A DNA stretch of 64,000 bases, from NCBI GenBank assembly GCA_035771175.1, contig CM069611.1, positions 17,185,366 to 17,249,365 on the forward strand, given 5' to 3'. Position numbers and translations under genes: made by a program. Shown piece by piece: positions 34,704 through 46,508 of this stretch. The stretch's first letter is position 1. Each line of letters starts with the position of its first letter. Origin of the DNA: Paratinospora sagittata (lineage: Eukaryota > Streptophyta > Magnoliopsida > Ranunculales > Menispermaceae). The notes beneath the pieces were generated by a model. That model worked only from the letters and a program-made list of their open reading frames with translations, made no database searches and was not told where the DNA came from.

Positions 34704-35346
34704 AAACCAATCACTAATGTCAAAGTACAAGATGAGATATGATTCCATTTACTTAAAATCGAAGTGATACTTACAAAGCTTTGAATTGAACCTTCTGTGA
34801 CCACAGATTCAACAAAATATGTATGATGAAGGTCAGCTGAAAACTGGTTCAAATAGCTTTTGTCTTCTTCAATGGATTTTTGAAAAGATATAGATGAAGA
34901 TCAACTAATCCAGAAAACCTAATATATTTCAAAAAGATCGTGAGTTTAATGCAGTTAGTAGAAGACTAACTTCCAAAAGCTTTTGCACAAGTGAAAACTG
35001 TTAAACATTTTGAATGGTTTCCAGTTTTCTATTTGATAGATCGATGTTTTTGATTTTTTCTAAGGCAACATATATATAAAAACAATAGTGGCGCAAATGG
35101 ACTTGGAAATTTTGGCGCACAAAGTTATTTAGAAAACAATGAGCACATTCTTTCCCGAAACAGATCGATTAAGCTCTGTGCAATTACGGCGACAACACCT
35201 GAATCTTCTGATCTTTCATGAGAAAAAAAATGTTCTGATAAAATATTAGAATGTTTTGGAAAGATTCAAAAAGTTCTGAAATTTTTTGCTCAGTTTTGAA
35301 AAGTTTCTTCTGAAAAGTACAGGTATCAGCTCTGTGATAGTGTTGG

Positions 35347-35774
35347 ATTAGCGTTCTGATTGGTTAATCAGCGTCCTGACACATAATGACAACTTTGTCG
35401 CTTTGTTCCTTGAGAACGCTCATGGACCATAAGTGTCCTACTGAACTGTGAAGTGGGGACACTACTTGATAGTAAGTGTCCTAAATTATTTATCGATTGA
35501 AAACAACGAAAAGTTATGAGGGCACTAAACAACAGTTAGCGTCTTGTTTTGTTTTAGCATACTTCAAGTCACGAGGGCGCAACAAAAGTGCAAGCGTTCT
35601 GATACTTCAAGTTCACTAGCTGACTTAATGAGGGCGCTACAAGTAAAGTAAGTGTTCTGATAGATAAATACTTATTCAATCATGAACTCTATCAGCGTCC
35701 TAACTTATCAAGTTCAGGATGGCGCTGCAAAGACATTAGCGTCCTGAAAGATGTATTAGCGTCCTGATGGACAC
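35347..35774. repeat. Same minisatellite in the 3' LTR
   Basis: Units of AGGGCGC and GCGTCCTGA halves recur, for example 35577-35610 and 35632-35660. The order partly matches the 5' LTR array at 44332-45052, but the array is shorter. Confidence 0.8.
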
Positions 35775-35967
35775 TTAAAAACAACTTTAATTTTCCATTT
35801 AAAACTTGATAAATGCGATTAAAGTCTTGGTATTTTCTGATCAAATCAAACATAAAAAAAACAATGTAAATGATAAAAAATATACTTGACTAAACATGCA
35901 ATCATGCATATTGCTAAATCATATGATAATAGATGTTCTACAACCTAAACACACTCTAATCATATAA

Positions 35968-35968
<1 letters not shown>

Positions 35969-36003
<35 letters not shown>
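35969..36003. repeat. (TA)n microsatellite in the 3' LTR
   Basis: About seventeen TA units; the matching site in the 5' LTR (about 45243-45260) has about nine. Confidence 0.85.
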
Positions 36004-36005
<2 letters not shown>

Positions 36006-36202
36006 TTCAAGTGATCATGGTCTTCAGATGGATCTTGAGGACATGTTCACCATGCATCATTGATTCTTCGAAGCTTTAATGTAGGATTAAATGTGTTATG
36101 CATACAATATTGTCATAAACAGAATGTGGTTTGTAATCATCAAAATATCATTCATATAAGGGGCATACTCTTGTAAGGGACATGAGGATAATTGGTTCAA
36201 CA

Positions 36203-36225
36203 ATCTCCTTCTTTTTGATGATTTC
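36203..36225 (-). other. Polypurine tract next to the 3' LTR
   Basis: On the minus strand the bases AAAAAGAAGGAGAT directly precede the LTR start TGTTGAACC. Tracts of this kind prime plus-strand DNA synthesis and confirm the orientation. Confidence 0.75.
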
Positions 36226-36297
36226 AAACACATTACTATAGACTTTGAAGCAAGCAAAAATAATGCATGCAATGCGATGATAATACTGATACTAATG

Positions 36298-38489
36298 TGT
36301 TGAACCAATTATCCTCATGTCCCTTACGAGAATATGACCCTATTATGAAAGATTTTGATGATTACAAAACTACATTCTGTTTATGATATTACTACACATA
36401 TGACATATCTAATCTTACTTGAAGGTTTCAAAGATTCAACGATGCATGGCAAACTTATTAAAAGATCTTCTTGAAGACCATGATCGTTTGAAGATGTTTA
36501 GTTGTATGATTAGATTATAATAGGTTGTAGGACCTTCTTTGTCATGTGATTCAGCAATATGCATGCCTGCATGTTTTAATCGATCGGTTGCATATTCGAT
36601 TTAATCCGACTACATTGTGTTTTATCGAGCTTTAATCGAGAAATCAAAAACTATTTTTTAAAAGTCTTTCAGGACACTAATGTTTTAGCAATGCCCTCCT
36701 GGACTTGATGAGTCAGGATGCTCATAAAATATTAGGAAGCTCAAGGTTGAATTAAACTGATTAATAAGGATGCTTACTTCTTTGTAGCGACCTTTCTTTT
36801 ATCAACCTTTGAGAATGTCAGGATGCTGACTTAGTTTCAGCTCACTAAAAGTTCTTTTTGTCATTAAGTAATTTCTATCTTTAAGGACGCTGATAAGTTA
36901 TAAGTTGAATACATTATAAGGACACTACTTGTGTAGGAGTGCCCTCATCTTTAGAATCAGCTTAAATAACTTTCAGGATGCTTACCATCCTTCAGCGCAC
37001 TTAACATTATTTTAAAACTATTTTTAATAGTTCAATACGCTTACTCTTGAGTAGCGCCCTCATGTGTCAAATGTTTTAAAAGAAAATAGGACGCTTACTG
37101 CGAAGTAGCGCCCTCACCATTTGAGTCGTTCAATTGTCAAAGTAAGTCAGGACGCTTACTGTTCAGTAGCGCCCTCACTTCATTGTTCAGCAGGATGCTG
37201 ATGTTCTATGAGCGCCTTCAAAGGAATAGAACGACAAAAAAAATATTTTTGTTGTTCTGACATTACTGCTATTTCCGGAAACTTTTTAAGATACGTTCAA
37301 ATACATTTTCAAGACTTCTCAGAATCGTACAACAACTTTTTCATAACTTTTTAAACGTTCTAAAAACTCCTTCAGAACATTCATCTTTCATGAAAGGATC
37401 AAATAATTCAGGCTCTATCGCTGTAATATGCATTGAGCCGAATTGATCCATTTCGAGAAAGAATGTTAACGCTATATTTGAAATAACTTAGAACGCCAAA
37501 ATCATCAAGTCCATTGCGCCTTTGTTATTCCTATATAAACGTGTTGTCTTAGAGCAAAAAAACCACTAATGAAATACGAAACTGATATTCATTCACACGT
37601 ATTAACAATTTTCGTTTGGGCTAAACACTTTTTGAAAGTTAGTCTTCTTTCACTTGCGCTTGATCTTATGATCTTTTGAAAGAAAAGCTTAAAGTCTTAT
37701 GGGTTGATTGATTTTCAGCTTCATTATTTTGAAAACCCACTGAAGAAGACAAAAGCTCATTGAACTTGCTTTCAGCATAAACTTCATCATACATATTTTG
37801 CTGAATCTATGATCACAGCAGGTTCAATCCAAAGCTTTGTAAGTATCACTTTGATTCTGAGTAAAGGGAATCATATCTCATCTCATCTTGTATTCAGTTT
37901 GTGGTGGCTAATAAGTCACTGAGTTAGAGCTCTTTGAACTTGCTTTCAACATAAACTTCATCATACATATTTTGCTGAATCTGTGATCACAGAAGGTTCA
38001 ATGCAAAGCTTTGTAAGTATCACTTTGATTCTGAGTAAAGGGAATCATATCTCATCTTGTATTCAGTTTGTGGTGGCTAATAAGTCACTGAGTTAGAGCA
38101 AGTGTTACTCAAGTTTTCAACGGTCTTCTCACACCCGTAAGTTGAGAATAGGTTCTCTCTCACCTGTAAATAGAGAATAGGGCCTCTCACACCGCAAGTT
38201 GAGAAACGGTCCTCTCACACTGGTAAGTTCGGAAAGTGTACCAGTTTAATCTTCACCTGTAAGAAGGTCCGTAGTGGAGTTTGAACAAATCCTAATTGAC
38301 GAGGTTAGGGAGTGGATGTAGGCGCGGCCGAACCACTATAAATCTTGCTTGCATTGTCTCATTTACATTTGTTGTATTTGATTGCCATATTTTGTTTAAT
38401 TTACTTTTATTATTTCGCACAATTTTAAGAAAGGTTAAAATCTGCTAAGTGTCCAATTCACCTCCCTTTTGGACATATCTGGGCCAACA
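36298..38489 (+). mobile_element. Solo LTR in opposite orientation, target duplication TAATG
   Basis: It starts TGTTGAACC and ends GGGCCAACA, the reverse complement of the neighbouring LTRs. TAATG lies at 36293-36297 and 38490-38494. It sits in the 3' internal region of the copia element, 95 bp from the 3' LTR. A TATA box (CTATATAAAC, near 37533-37542) gives plus-strand transcription. A 120-bp-scale duplication is present near 37780-38100, where the CATCATACATATTTTGCTGA block occurs twice. Confidence 0.9.
36665..37222. repeat. Palindromic minisatellite, inverted copy
   Basis: Same unit in reverse: CAGGACGCTTACT followed by AGTAGCGCCCTCA, repeated with variable spacers, for example 37088-37112 and 37148-37172. 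Confidence 0.85.
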
Positions 38490-38949
38490 TAATGCTCCTT
38501 GTTTCATAAGATATGAGATTAGCACCAAGGAATATACTGAGCGACAATTATTTTCCCCTTTAGTTTATGAGTAAGTTATGATGCTTCAAACATGTTACTT
38601 CTCCCCCTTTTGAAAACATTAAAAAGAGAAACAATATGAAGTTTTTTTTTCCTTGATCGAGGTGAGCATCAAAATATCAGAGATCATTCTCAAAAAACAT
38701 ACCGAGCTCTCTTCGAAAGTGAACAAACTGGTCTTTGGGTAAGACTTTGGTGAATATATCAGCTAGTTGTACTTTGTGCCAATGTGAGATAATGTAACTT
38801 CTCCATTTTGCACATGATCCCATAAAAAGTGATGTCTTATTTGAATATGTTTAGTTCGAGAGTGCAATACGAGATTCTTTGATATCACACAAAATTTTAG
38901 CACATTTAACAAATATTTGATAATCCTAAAGTTATTGTTTCTTGTACAA

Positions 38950-40440
38950 GACTTGAGAACAACAACTTCAAGCTGCAACATATTCCGCTTCAGCTGTGGA
39001 TAGTGCCACTGAGTGTTGCTTTTTGCAAAATCAAGAAATTAAAGAATTTCCAAGAAAGAAACAAAATCCAGAGGTACTTTTTCGATTAGTAAGACTACCA
39101 ACATAGTCAGAGTCTACATAACCTTTCAGATCAAATGTAGTACCTTTGGAATCCCAAATTCCTAAGTTTGTTGTGCCATTTATGTATCTGAATATTCGTT
39201 TGACATTTTAAGTGAGATTCTTTAGGTTCTGATTGAAATCTTGCACAAAGACAGGCACTGAACATAATGTCAGGTCTACTTGTTGTTAGGTATAATAGAC
39301 TTCCAATTCTACTTCTATAAAGTTTAGAATTAATCGATTTCCCTTTTTCATCCTTATCTAATTTGATTGTTGAGTTACAGGGAGTATCAATTGATTTCAA
39401 ATTATTCATTTGAAACTTTTTAACCATTTCCTTAACATACTTTGAATGGCTTATGAAGATGCCTTTTGGCATTTGCTTAATTTGCAAGCTGAGAAAGTAT
39501 GTAAGTTCTCCTATCATACTTATTTCAAATTCTTTTTGCATTAGTTTTGAAAACTCTTTGTTTGATGCACCAAAAATAATATCATCCACATATATTTGAA
39601 CAATAAGCATATTGTCATTTTGATGTTTGATAAACAAAGTTGGATAAAGTTTTCCTTTTTGAAATTTATGATTTAAAAGAAACGAACTCAGTCTATCATA
39701 CCAAGCTCTTGGAGGTTATCTTAATCCATATAAGGCTTTGTGGAGTTTGAACACATAATCCATGTCTTGAGCATCCTCAAACCCTGGAGGTTGTTCCACA
39801 TATACCTCTTCATTAATGTATCCATTTATAAATGCACTCTTTACATCCATTTGGTATAAGGGAAAATCCTTGTAACATGCATAGGCAAGTAACATCCTTA
39901 TTGCCTCTAATCTTGCTACTGGGCCAAAAGCTTCTTCGAAGTCTATGCTTTCTTCTTGGTTGTACCCTTGTTCGACCAATCTAGCCCTATTTCGGACAAT
40001 GATACCTTGTTCATTCTTTTTGTTTCTAAAGATTCATTTGGTTCCTATAATTGATTGATGGAATGGTCTAGGAACTAATTCCCATACTTTGTTTCTCGCA
40101 AAGTGTCCTAGCTCTTCTTGCATAGCAAGAGTCTAGTTTTCATCTTTCAGTGCATCTTCCACTTTGATTGGTTCAAATTGCAATACAAAAGTAACAAGCT
40201 CTTGATCTCTTTGAATTGAAGCTCTAGTGGATACACCTTTTTGTGGATCTCCTAATATTTGATCTTTGGATAGACCTTGAAGCAATATGGAATTTTTAGA
40301 CGTTTCTAAAGGCATTTCAATCTCAAGATCTATGATCTTAGTTGTCTTGGGATCATCATCATCAAAGTTTAATTGTTTAACTTCATCTTCAAGAATTTTC
40401 TTACTTTTACTTTCATCAAAATTTACGAATTGATTCTTCC
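38950..40440 (-). pseudogene. copia reverse transcriptase and RNase H (broken)
   Basis: The minus strand carries [40 protein letters not shown] and PPGFEDAQD (39979-39716). It continues with the catalytic YVDDIIFGASN and YLTTSRPDIMFS (39637-39131). Weak RNase H similarity follows to about 38950. A stop after HKALYGLR and several frameshifts break it. The YVDDIIFG form with this context is typical of Sirevirus-type copia elements. Confidence 0.87.
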
Positions 40441-41677
40441 ATAGTTTGACTAGATTTATTGAAAACTATATAGGCTCTACTGTGAGAAGAGTGTCCTAAA
40501 AATATTCGTATATCAGATTTAGGTTCAAACTTGTCTAAGTTGTCTTTATCATTTAGGATAAAACACTTACATCCAAATACTCGAAAGTAACTGATGTTGG
40601 GTGTTCTATCTTTTCATAGTTCATATGGAGTTTTATTCAATTCTTTCCTAATTATGATTCTATTCATTACATAGTAGGTTGTGTTAATAGCCTCTCCCAA
40701 AAAATGATTTGTAGTGTTATACTCATTAAGCATTGTTCTAGACATTTCTTGCAAAGTCCTATTTTTTCTCTCAACTACACCATTTTGTTGTAGTGTCCTA
40801 GGAGCTGAGAGATATGAGTGTAGCCTTGATTATTACAAAATTTTTCAAGACTTTTATTAACAAATTCGCCTCCTCTATCACTTCCAATTATGTTGATTTT
40901 ATGATCCTTTTCATTTTCAACTCTTTTACATAATTTTATAAATAGTTTGGGTGCATCAGATTTATGAGCTAATAGAAATACCTAAGTAAATCTAGTAAAG
41001 TCATCAACAATTACAAATACATAGGATTTACCACCTAAGCTTTGGGTCTTGGTTAGTCTGGAAAGATCCATGTGAATCAGTTCGAGAGCTCTAGAGGTAG
41101 ATTGATTCCTCTTGCTCTTAAATGATGATCAGGTATGCTTACCAAGTTGACATGGTTCACATACCTTATCTTTTGAGTAAATTTCCTTTTGAATACCCTT
41201 AGCAAGATCATGTTTTACAATTACAGACATGTTATCCATACTAACACGAGCAAGTCTCCTATGCCAAAGCAATGCATTATCACATGAAATAGCACTTAAA
41301 CATGCTACGTTTTGTTTTTCCATGTCCTTAAGATTTGTACAATAAACATTCTTATGTCTATATGCCATGAATGCAACAATTTTATCCATATGTTTAATAA
41401 TGCACCTATTTTCTTCAAATGAAATGTCATAACCCTTGTCACATAATTGACTTATGCTCAAGAGATTATGCTTCAGCCCTTTGACATAAAGTATATTAGA
41501 TATGGATATAAAATCATTACCAATGATTCTAATGACTTCAATATCACCTTTGTTGTCGTCTCCGAAGGTAACCTTTCCTCTTTTGTTCTTTTCAAGGCTC
41601 AAAAATTTAGATTTATCTCCAGTCATGTGCCTTGAGCAACCACTATCTAGATACCATAATTCTTCATTTGTGCTCAT
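40441..41677 (-). pseudogene. copia protease, pre-integrase and integrase (broken)
   Basis: From 41677 the frame reads WYLDSGCSRHMTGD (protease active site) and LKHNLLSISQLCDKGY. The pre-integrase zinc region is LLWHRRLARVSMDN with VCEPCQLGKH; one zinc-ligand His is replaced. Downstream, RALELIHMDLSRL and SDRGGEFVNKS mark the first two catalytic acids of the integrase. Stops lie at the TRFT*VFLL position (about 40985) and at two positions near the QNG motif. Confidence 0.85.
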
Positions 41678-43275
41678 CTACACGACATAAAATATTTTTG
41701 ACTTTGGCACCCATGCTACTTTGGGTCCATGCATGTTAACATCAGTAAGATCAGTCTTTTCAATCCATGCATATTTCTTGTCCTTTCCATTTAAAACATT
41801 ACGTCTAAGCATTGTATGACCTTCCTTATGACACTTATGGCATTTTGATCTTTTGGTCAATAAAGTTTTATATTCCTTTTGTTTTGACCCGTGTGTATAA
41901 CCTAATCCAACTTTGTCAAATGCACATCTTTGTGATCCCAACATCATGTCAAATAGTTTTTGACCATTGGTGAACTTTATCACAGTGCAGTTTAGGTCTT
42001 TCTTTTCCTTTCTAAGTGTTTCATTTTCATTTTTCGATTTCTCAACAACTTTCTTAAGTTGTTCATTATCTAGGGACAATCCGTCTAGCTCTTCTTGTTG
42101 AAATTCTATTTCCTCAAGAGCTTCTTCAAGAGTATATTTGAGCTTTTAATTCTTCCTAATTTCTTTATTAAGCTTTGTCTTAAGATCATGCATATAAATA
42201 TCAAAAGCATTAACTTCATCGACAGGTTCAGATTTTACCTCTGTGCTTGCCATTGAGCACAGTGCAACAACATGATCTAAATCCGGTTCATCCTCACTTG
42301 AGCTTGAATCATCCCATGTGGCTTTTAGAACTTTCTTGTCCTTCCTTCTTGAACTTGTATTTTTTTAGGTCTAGTGGGAAACTCACTCTTTACATGACCA
42401 GGTTTGTTACAGCTGTAACAAATCAACTCTGTAGGTTTTGACTCGGGTTTCTTTCCTTTGTAAAACTTTGAGTAAAAGCCACTCTTACCCTTTCTCCTAA
42501 TTAACCTCTTGAATTTTCTCGATAACATAACCATGTCATCTTTTGAGTCTGAGTCATCTTCATAATCAGTTTCAACATTAAGGGCAATAGATTTCTTTTC
42601 TTTTTCGTCAACCTTGACTGGGCACATCTTATATTTTATCTTCATTTCATGAACCATTAATGAACCACACAGTTCATCAAAGGTATATTCATCCAGATTT
42701 TTGGCTTCTTCAATGGCCGTAGCCTTGGATTTCCATACTCTAGGTAGCCCCTTAGAAATTTTCTAACAGTTTCTTCTTAGTCATAGCTTTTTCCTAGGTT
42801 CTTCATCTCATTGATGTTTGTTGTAAATCGAGCAATAGCCTCTGCTGTAAAATCAGTTTCCTTCATCCTATAGGTCTCATATTTTTCAACTAGCATCTGG
42901 AGATTTGCCTTTTTAACTTGCAAAGTCCCTTCGTGGGTGACCTCTAACTTATCCCAAATTTCCTTAGTTGTTTCACATGCATTAACCCTATTGAATTCTT
43001 CAACATATAAACTACAAAATAGAATGTTTACAGCTTGGTTGTTTAACAACTTTCTCTTCTTTTCCTTGGGACTCCATTCGTCTAACTCTTTAGGGACATT
43101 AATACCATGGACATCCGTTCGTCATAACATCCCGCATTTCTAAGTCTTGGGCTTTAAGATAGAATCTAATTTTTGTTTTCCAATGCGAGTAGCTATCTCC
43201 CTTGAATAATGGTGGTCGGTTGGTGGAGTTTCCTTCACCCGAAAGATAAACACTATTTGCATTTTGTCCTGCCAT
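41678..43275 (-). pseudogene. copia Gag with two degenerate zinc knuckles
   Basis: The minus-strand start at 43275 gives MAGQNANSVYLSGEG followed by NRPPLFKGDSYSHWK. Later come ACETTKEIWDKLEVTHEG and a zinc knuckle CYSCNKPGHVKSEF lacking its last Cys. A second knuckle-like CHKCHKEGHT near 41840 is also incomplete. Several frames are used. The start lies about 40 bp after the primer site. Confidence 0.85.
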
Positions 43276-43314
43276 ACTTAATCAAAGATTGTTAAATATT
43301 TTCACGGTTAACCT

Positions 43315-43326
43315 GCTCTTATACCA
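43315..43326 (-). other. Primer-binding site for initiator tRNA-Met
   Basis: The minus strand reads TGGTATAAGAGC, one mismatch from the initiator tRNA-Met complement, two bases from the LTR edge. Confidence 0.88.
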
Positions 43327-43328
43327 AC

Positions 43329-45457
43329 TGTTGGCCCAGATGTGTCCGAGAAGGTGGTGAATTAGACATGTCGCAGATTTTAACCTTTCTTTTGAATGTA
43401 TGAAATATTGAAAGAAGATTAAGCAGGTATGATGAATTAAGTACGATAACAGTAAGACACACAAGATTTAGAGTGGTTCGACCTCGCTTGCATCCACTAC
43501 CTAACCTCCTTAGTTAGGATTTGTCCAAACTTCACCAAGGATTTTCTTACGGGTGAAGACTAAATCGGTATGCTTTCTCAACTTACGGATGTGAGAAGAA
43601 CTATTACGCTTTATCAACTTGCGGGTGTGAGAAGAACCTTTTTCGCAACTTCCGTTACAACTTTGAGCAACACTTGGTCTAACCCAGTGACAAACCAGTC
43701 ACTAATATCAAAGTACAAGATGAGATATGATTCCTTTTACTTAGAATCAAAGTGATACTTACAAAGCTTTGGTTTGAACCTTTTGTTACCACAGATTCAG
43801 CAAAATATGTATGATGAAGTTCAGCTGAAAACTAGTTCAAATAGCTTTTGTCTTCTTTAATGGATTTTTGAAAAGATATAGATGAAAATCAACTAATCCA
43901 GAAGACTTAATATATTTCAAAAAGATCGTGAGTTTAGAGCCGTGAGTAGAAGACTAACTTCCAAAAGTTTTTGCACAAATGAAAACTGTTAAACGTTTTG
44001 AATGGTTTTCAGTTTTCGTATTTGATAGATAAATGTTTTTGATCTGCTTTAAGGCAACATATATATAGAAACAATAGTGGCGCAAATGGACTTGGAAATT
44101 TTGGCACACAAAGTTATTTAAAAAACAACGAGCACATTCTTTCCCGAAACAAATCGATTAAGCTCTGTGCAATTACAACGACAACACCTGGATCTTCTGA
44201 TCTTTCATGAGAAAAGAATGTTTTGGTAAAATATTAGAACATTCTGGAAAGATTCAAAAAGTTCTGAAAAGTTTTGGTCAGTTCTGAAAGTTTCTTCTAA
44301 AAAGTGCAAGTGTCATTTTTGTGACAGTGTTGGATTAGCGTTCTGATTGGTTAATTAGCGACCTGACACATAATGACAACTTTGTCATTTTGTTCCTTGA
44401 GGGCGCTCATGGACCATAAGCGTCCTGCTGAATTGTGAAGTGGGGACGCTACTTGTTCGAAAGCGTCCTAACTTATTTATCGATTGAAACAACCAAAAGC
44501 TATGAGGGCACTAAACAACAGTTAGCGTCCTGTTTTGTTTTAGTGTACTTCAAGTCACGAGGGCGCTACAAAAGTGCAAGCGTCCTAATATTTAAAAACG
44601 AAAACTATAAGCGTGCTACTAACGACCTAAGTGTCCTAAAGTTTAAAACAATTTAGAGCAATTGAAAAACATAAGAGCATTGCTAGGTGATGAGTGTCTT
44701 GATGTTTTAACTTATAAAAATGATAAGTACGCTGAAGAAAGATCAACGTTCTGAGAGTTACTAAATTGGTTCTTAAGTGAGGGCGTTCCTGTGCAAGTAG
44801 CTTCTTGAACATTTTTCAACTTATAACTGTCAGCGTCCTTAAAGATTAAATCATTAAAAGCTCGAAAAATAGTAAGCGAGCTGATGTAGAATCAACGTCC
44901 TGACAAGTTCACTGGTTGACTTAATGAGGGCACTACAAATGAAGTAAGCATCCTAATGTATTATTAGCGTCCTAACTTACCAAGTCCAGAAGGGCGTTTC
45001 TAAGACATTAGCATTTTGAAAGATGTATTAGCATCATGATGGACACTTAAAAACAACTTTAATTTTCCATTTAAAACTTGATAAATGCGATTAAAGTCTT
45101 GGTATTTTCGGATCAAATCAAACATAGAAAATTCAATGTAAATGATCGAAAATCAACTCGACTAAAACATGTAATCATGCATATTGCTGAATCATATGAT
45201 AATAGATGTTCTACAACCTAAACAAACTCTAATCATATAACGATATATATATATATATATTCTTGAAGGGATCATGGTCTTCAGATGGATCTTGACGACA
45301 CGTTTACCATGCATTATTTATTCTTTGAAGCTTTCATGTAGGATTAGATGTGCTATGCATACAATAGTCATAAATAAAATGTGGTTTGTAAAAATCAAAA
45401 TATTGTTCATATAAGGGACATACTCTTGTAAGGGACATGAGGATAATTGGTTAAACA
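43329..45457 (-). repeat. 5' LTR of the Sirevirus-like element (2129 bp)
   Basis: It starts TGTTGGCCCAGATGTG and ends TTGGTTAAACA on the plus strand. It aligns along its length with 32439-36202 once the nested LTR is removed. It contains stem-loops near 43470-43520, GGGTGTGAGAAGAAC repeats at 43580-43640 and the minisatellite at 44332-45052. Confidence 0.9.
44332..45052. repeat. Palindromic minisatellite in the 5' LTR
   Basis: More units than in the 3' LTR: an extra run at 44590-44900 is absent there. Halves read GAGGGCGCTC, GGACGCTACT, AGCGTCCTG and variants. Confidence 0.8.
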
Positions 45458-46238
45458 GTCAGTACTTGTGAACCATAATCCTCCAGTTCCTCCGCCTCTT
45501 CCTCTGTCTCTTGTTCTTCTTATTCATCATTTATGATTGGCGGTGGTAATTCCTCTTGAATCTCACTACTTCTTTTAGCAAAGGCTATCAGCCGAGCTCA
45601 TTGGGAGCTTTTGCCCTCGTTTATAGAAACAATGGGTCTCTTTTGTCTTGGCGACATATCTAAATAAGAAATAAATTAAAAAAAACATGTTAGTACCATA
45701 AATTAGTGTAAAAGCTAACAAGACAATTTTTTGTTTTAAAAAAAAGGCAAAATAACCTGTCTGGCTGGGAAAAGGTAAAACAGAGGCGACCTTTCTGGCC
45801 CTGGTTGGCCAGACAGGTCGCTATGACCGGTGTGCCCCATTTTAAGCATTTTTTTTTTCATGATTTTGGTTTAGATTTGGGTAAAAAAGAACCAATATCA
45901 CAAAATAACACAAAAAAATCCAACTTATAACTTATAAAAATGAAGATTTCCTCACCAATTTAGATTTGAGATTATCTCCATGAAATCTTTTGATTTTACC
46001 TCTAGATCCAGTCCTTTTGTTGCCAAGAAGTTTTATAATGTTGATCTAACTCGAACGCTTGAAAACAAACAAGAAATGAAGATTGAAAGGAGGAAGATGG
46101 AGTGGTGTAGAGAGGAAGCGAGAAAGGAAGAAGAGAGGAGCTAGAGAGGGAAGGAAAATTGGAAGGTCAAAGTTGGAATTATGGTGGCGTAGAGAGAGTG
46201 TTTAGTTGATTTTAGATTTTAAGGTGGGTGAGTGAGTG

Positions 46239-46283
46239 GGTGGGTGGACAGAAAGGATTGAGTGGGTGATTTTAGCAGCTCCC
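46239..46283 (-). repeat. Right terminal inverted repeat of the MULE
   Basis: On the minus strand it begins GGGAGCTGCTAAAATCACCC. An extra CACTCACTCACC-type run next to its inner side is absent from the left repeat. Confidence 0.8.
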
Positions 46284-46508
46284 TATTTTCTATAAGTTGA
46301 TTTATTTAAACTTTAATTATAATTTCTAAGTTATTTGTAATAAACTACACAAAACTTGTCCTAAAGGTGGGTTCAAAGGATTGACCCCCTATACTAATTA
46401 GGTTGGGCTTGGGTCAATGTTTTTATTTTTATGTTGGCTTAGCCCAACTGGCCAAGCTCTAGCCCAAATGGACCAAATTGCCACCCCTAGAGCAACGTAA
46501 AAATGTAT

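Larger units (their letters stand above)
32439..36202 (-). repeat. 3' LTR, split by a nested solo LTR
   Basis: The LTR parts are 32439-32821 and 34704-36202. It starts TGTTGGCCTAGATGTG and ends GGTTCAACA on the plus strand, matching 43329-45457. Position 36203 begins the polypurine tract. Confidence 0.88.
32439..45457 (-). mobile_element. Sirevirus-like Ty1-copia element inserted in the PMD exon
   Basis: On the minus strand the order is 5' LTR (45457-43329), primer site, Gag, protease, integrase, reverse transcriptase, RNase H, polypurine tract and 3' LTR (36202-32439). The flanking 5-mers are GTTAG (32434-32438) and GTCAG (45458-45462), one mismatch. Without its two nested solo LTRs it is about 8.9 kb. 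The long LTRs (about 1.9-2.1 kb) and motif content fit the Sirevirus group, although no sequence search was run. In the aligned part the two LTRs look roughly 90% or more identical. Coding is heavily broken. Confidence 0.88.
30471..45657 (-). pseudogene. Plant mobile domain (PMD) protein gene of the MULE, five exons
   Basis: The minus-strand exons are 45657-45463 joined to 32438-32349 (split by the copia insertion), 32261-31571, 31488-31324, 31291-30821 and 30736-30471. All four introns have GT and AG ends. The protein starts MSPRQKRPIVSI, has an acidic stretch, then the PMD fold: GGPIDPSILTNFKTHVA, HPLLKCTYESVSKVLISSF, VERWDPETNTFHLPLGEM, RAYLLFILGCTIFMDKSATR and VVEPYHPDRFLRQLGFVQ. PMD proteins occur as host factors (MAIN/MAIL1 family) and as transposon passengers. 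Stops in exons 1, 2 and 4 and a frameshift near 32216 break it. It converges on the transposase gene, about 140 bp apart. Confidence 0.8.
24938..46283. mobile_element. Mutator-like element with transposase-OTU and PMD genes, invaded by retrotransposons
   Basis: Inverted repeats of about 45 bp (38 matches) bound the element. Inside are a plus-strand FAR1/MULE transposase gene with an OTU-type domain and a convergent minus-strand PMD gene. Removing the two inserted retroelement units (26015-28289 and 32439-45457 with its nested solo LTRs) leaves about 6 kb, a normal size for an autonomous plant MULE. The flanks (ATATTTTTT left, TATTTTCTA right) match only in part, so a 9-bp duplication is not proven. 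Both genes are broken. Confidence 0.8.

Noticed and set aside
34704..38489. The inverted LTR arms as one foldback transposon
   Set aside because: Separate 5-bp duplications (TAATG around the right arm; GTTAG/GTCAG around the whole copia element) show independent insertions.
24929..46292. A 9-bp target duplication of the MULE
   Set aside because: The flanks ATATTTTTT and TATTTTCTA agree only in part and both are AT-rich, so a real duplication cannot be claimed.
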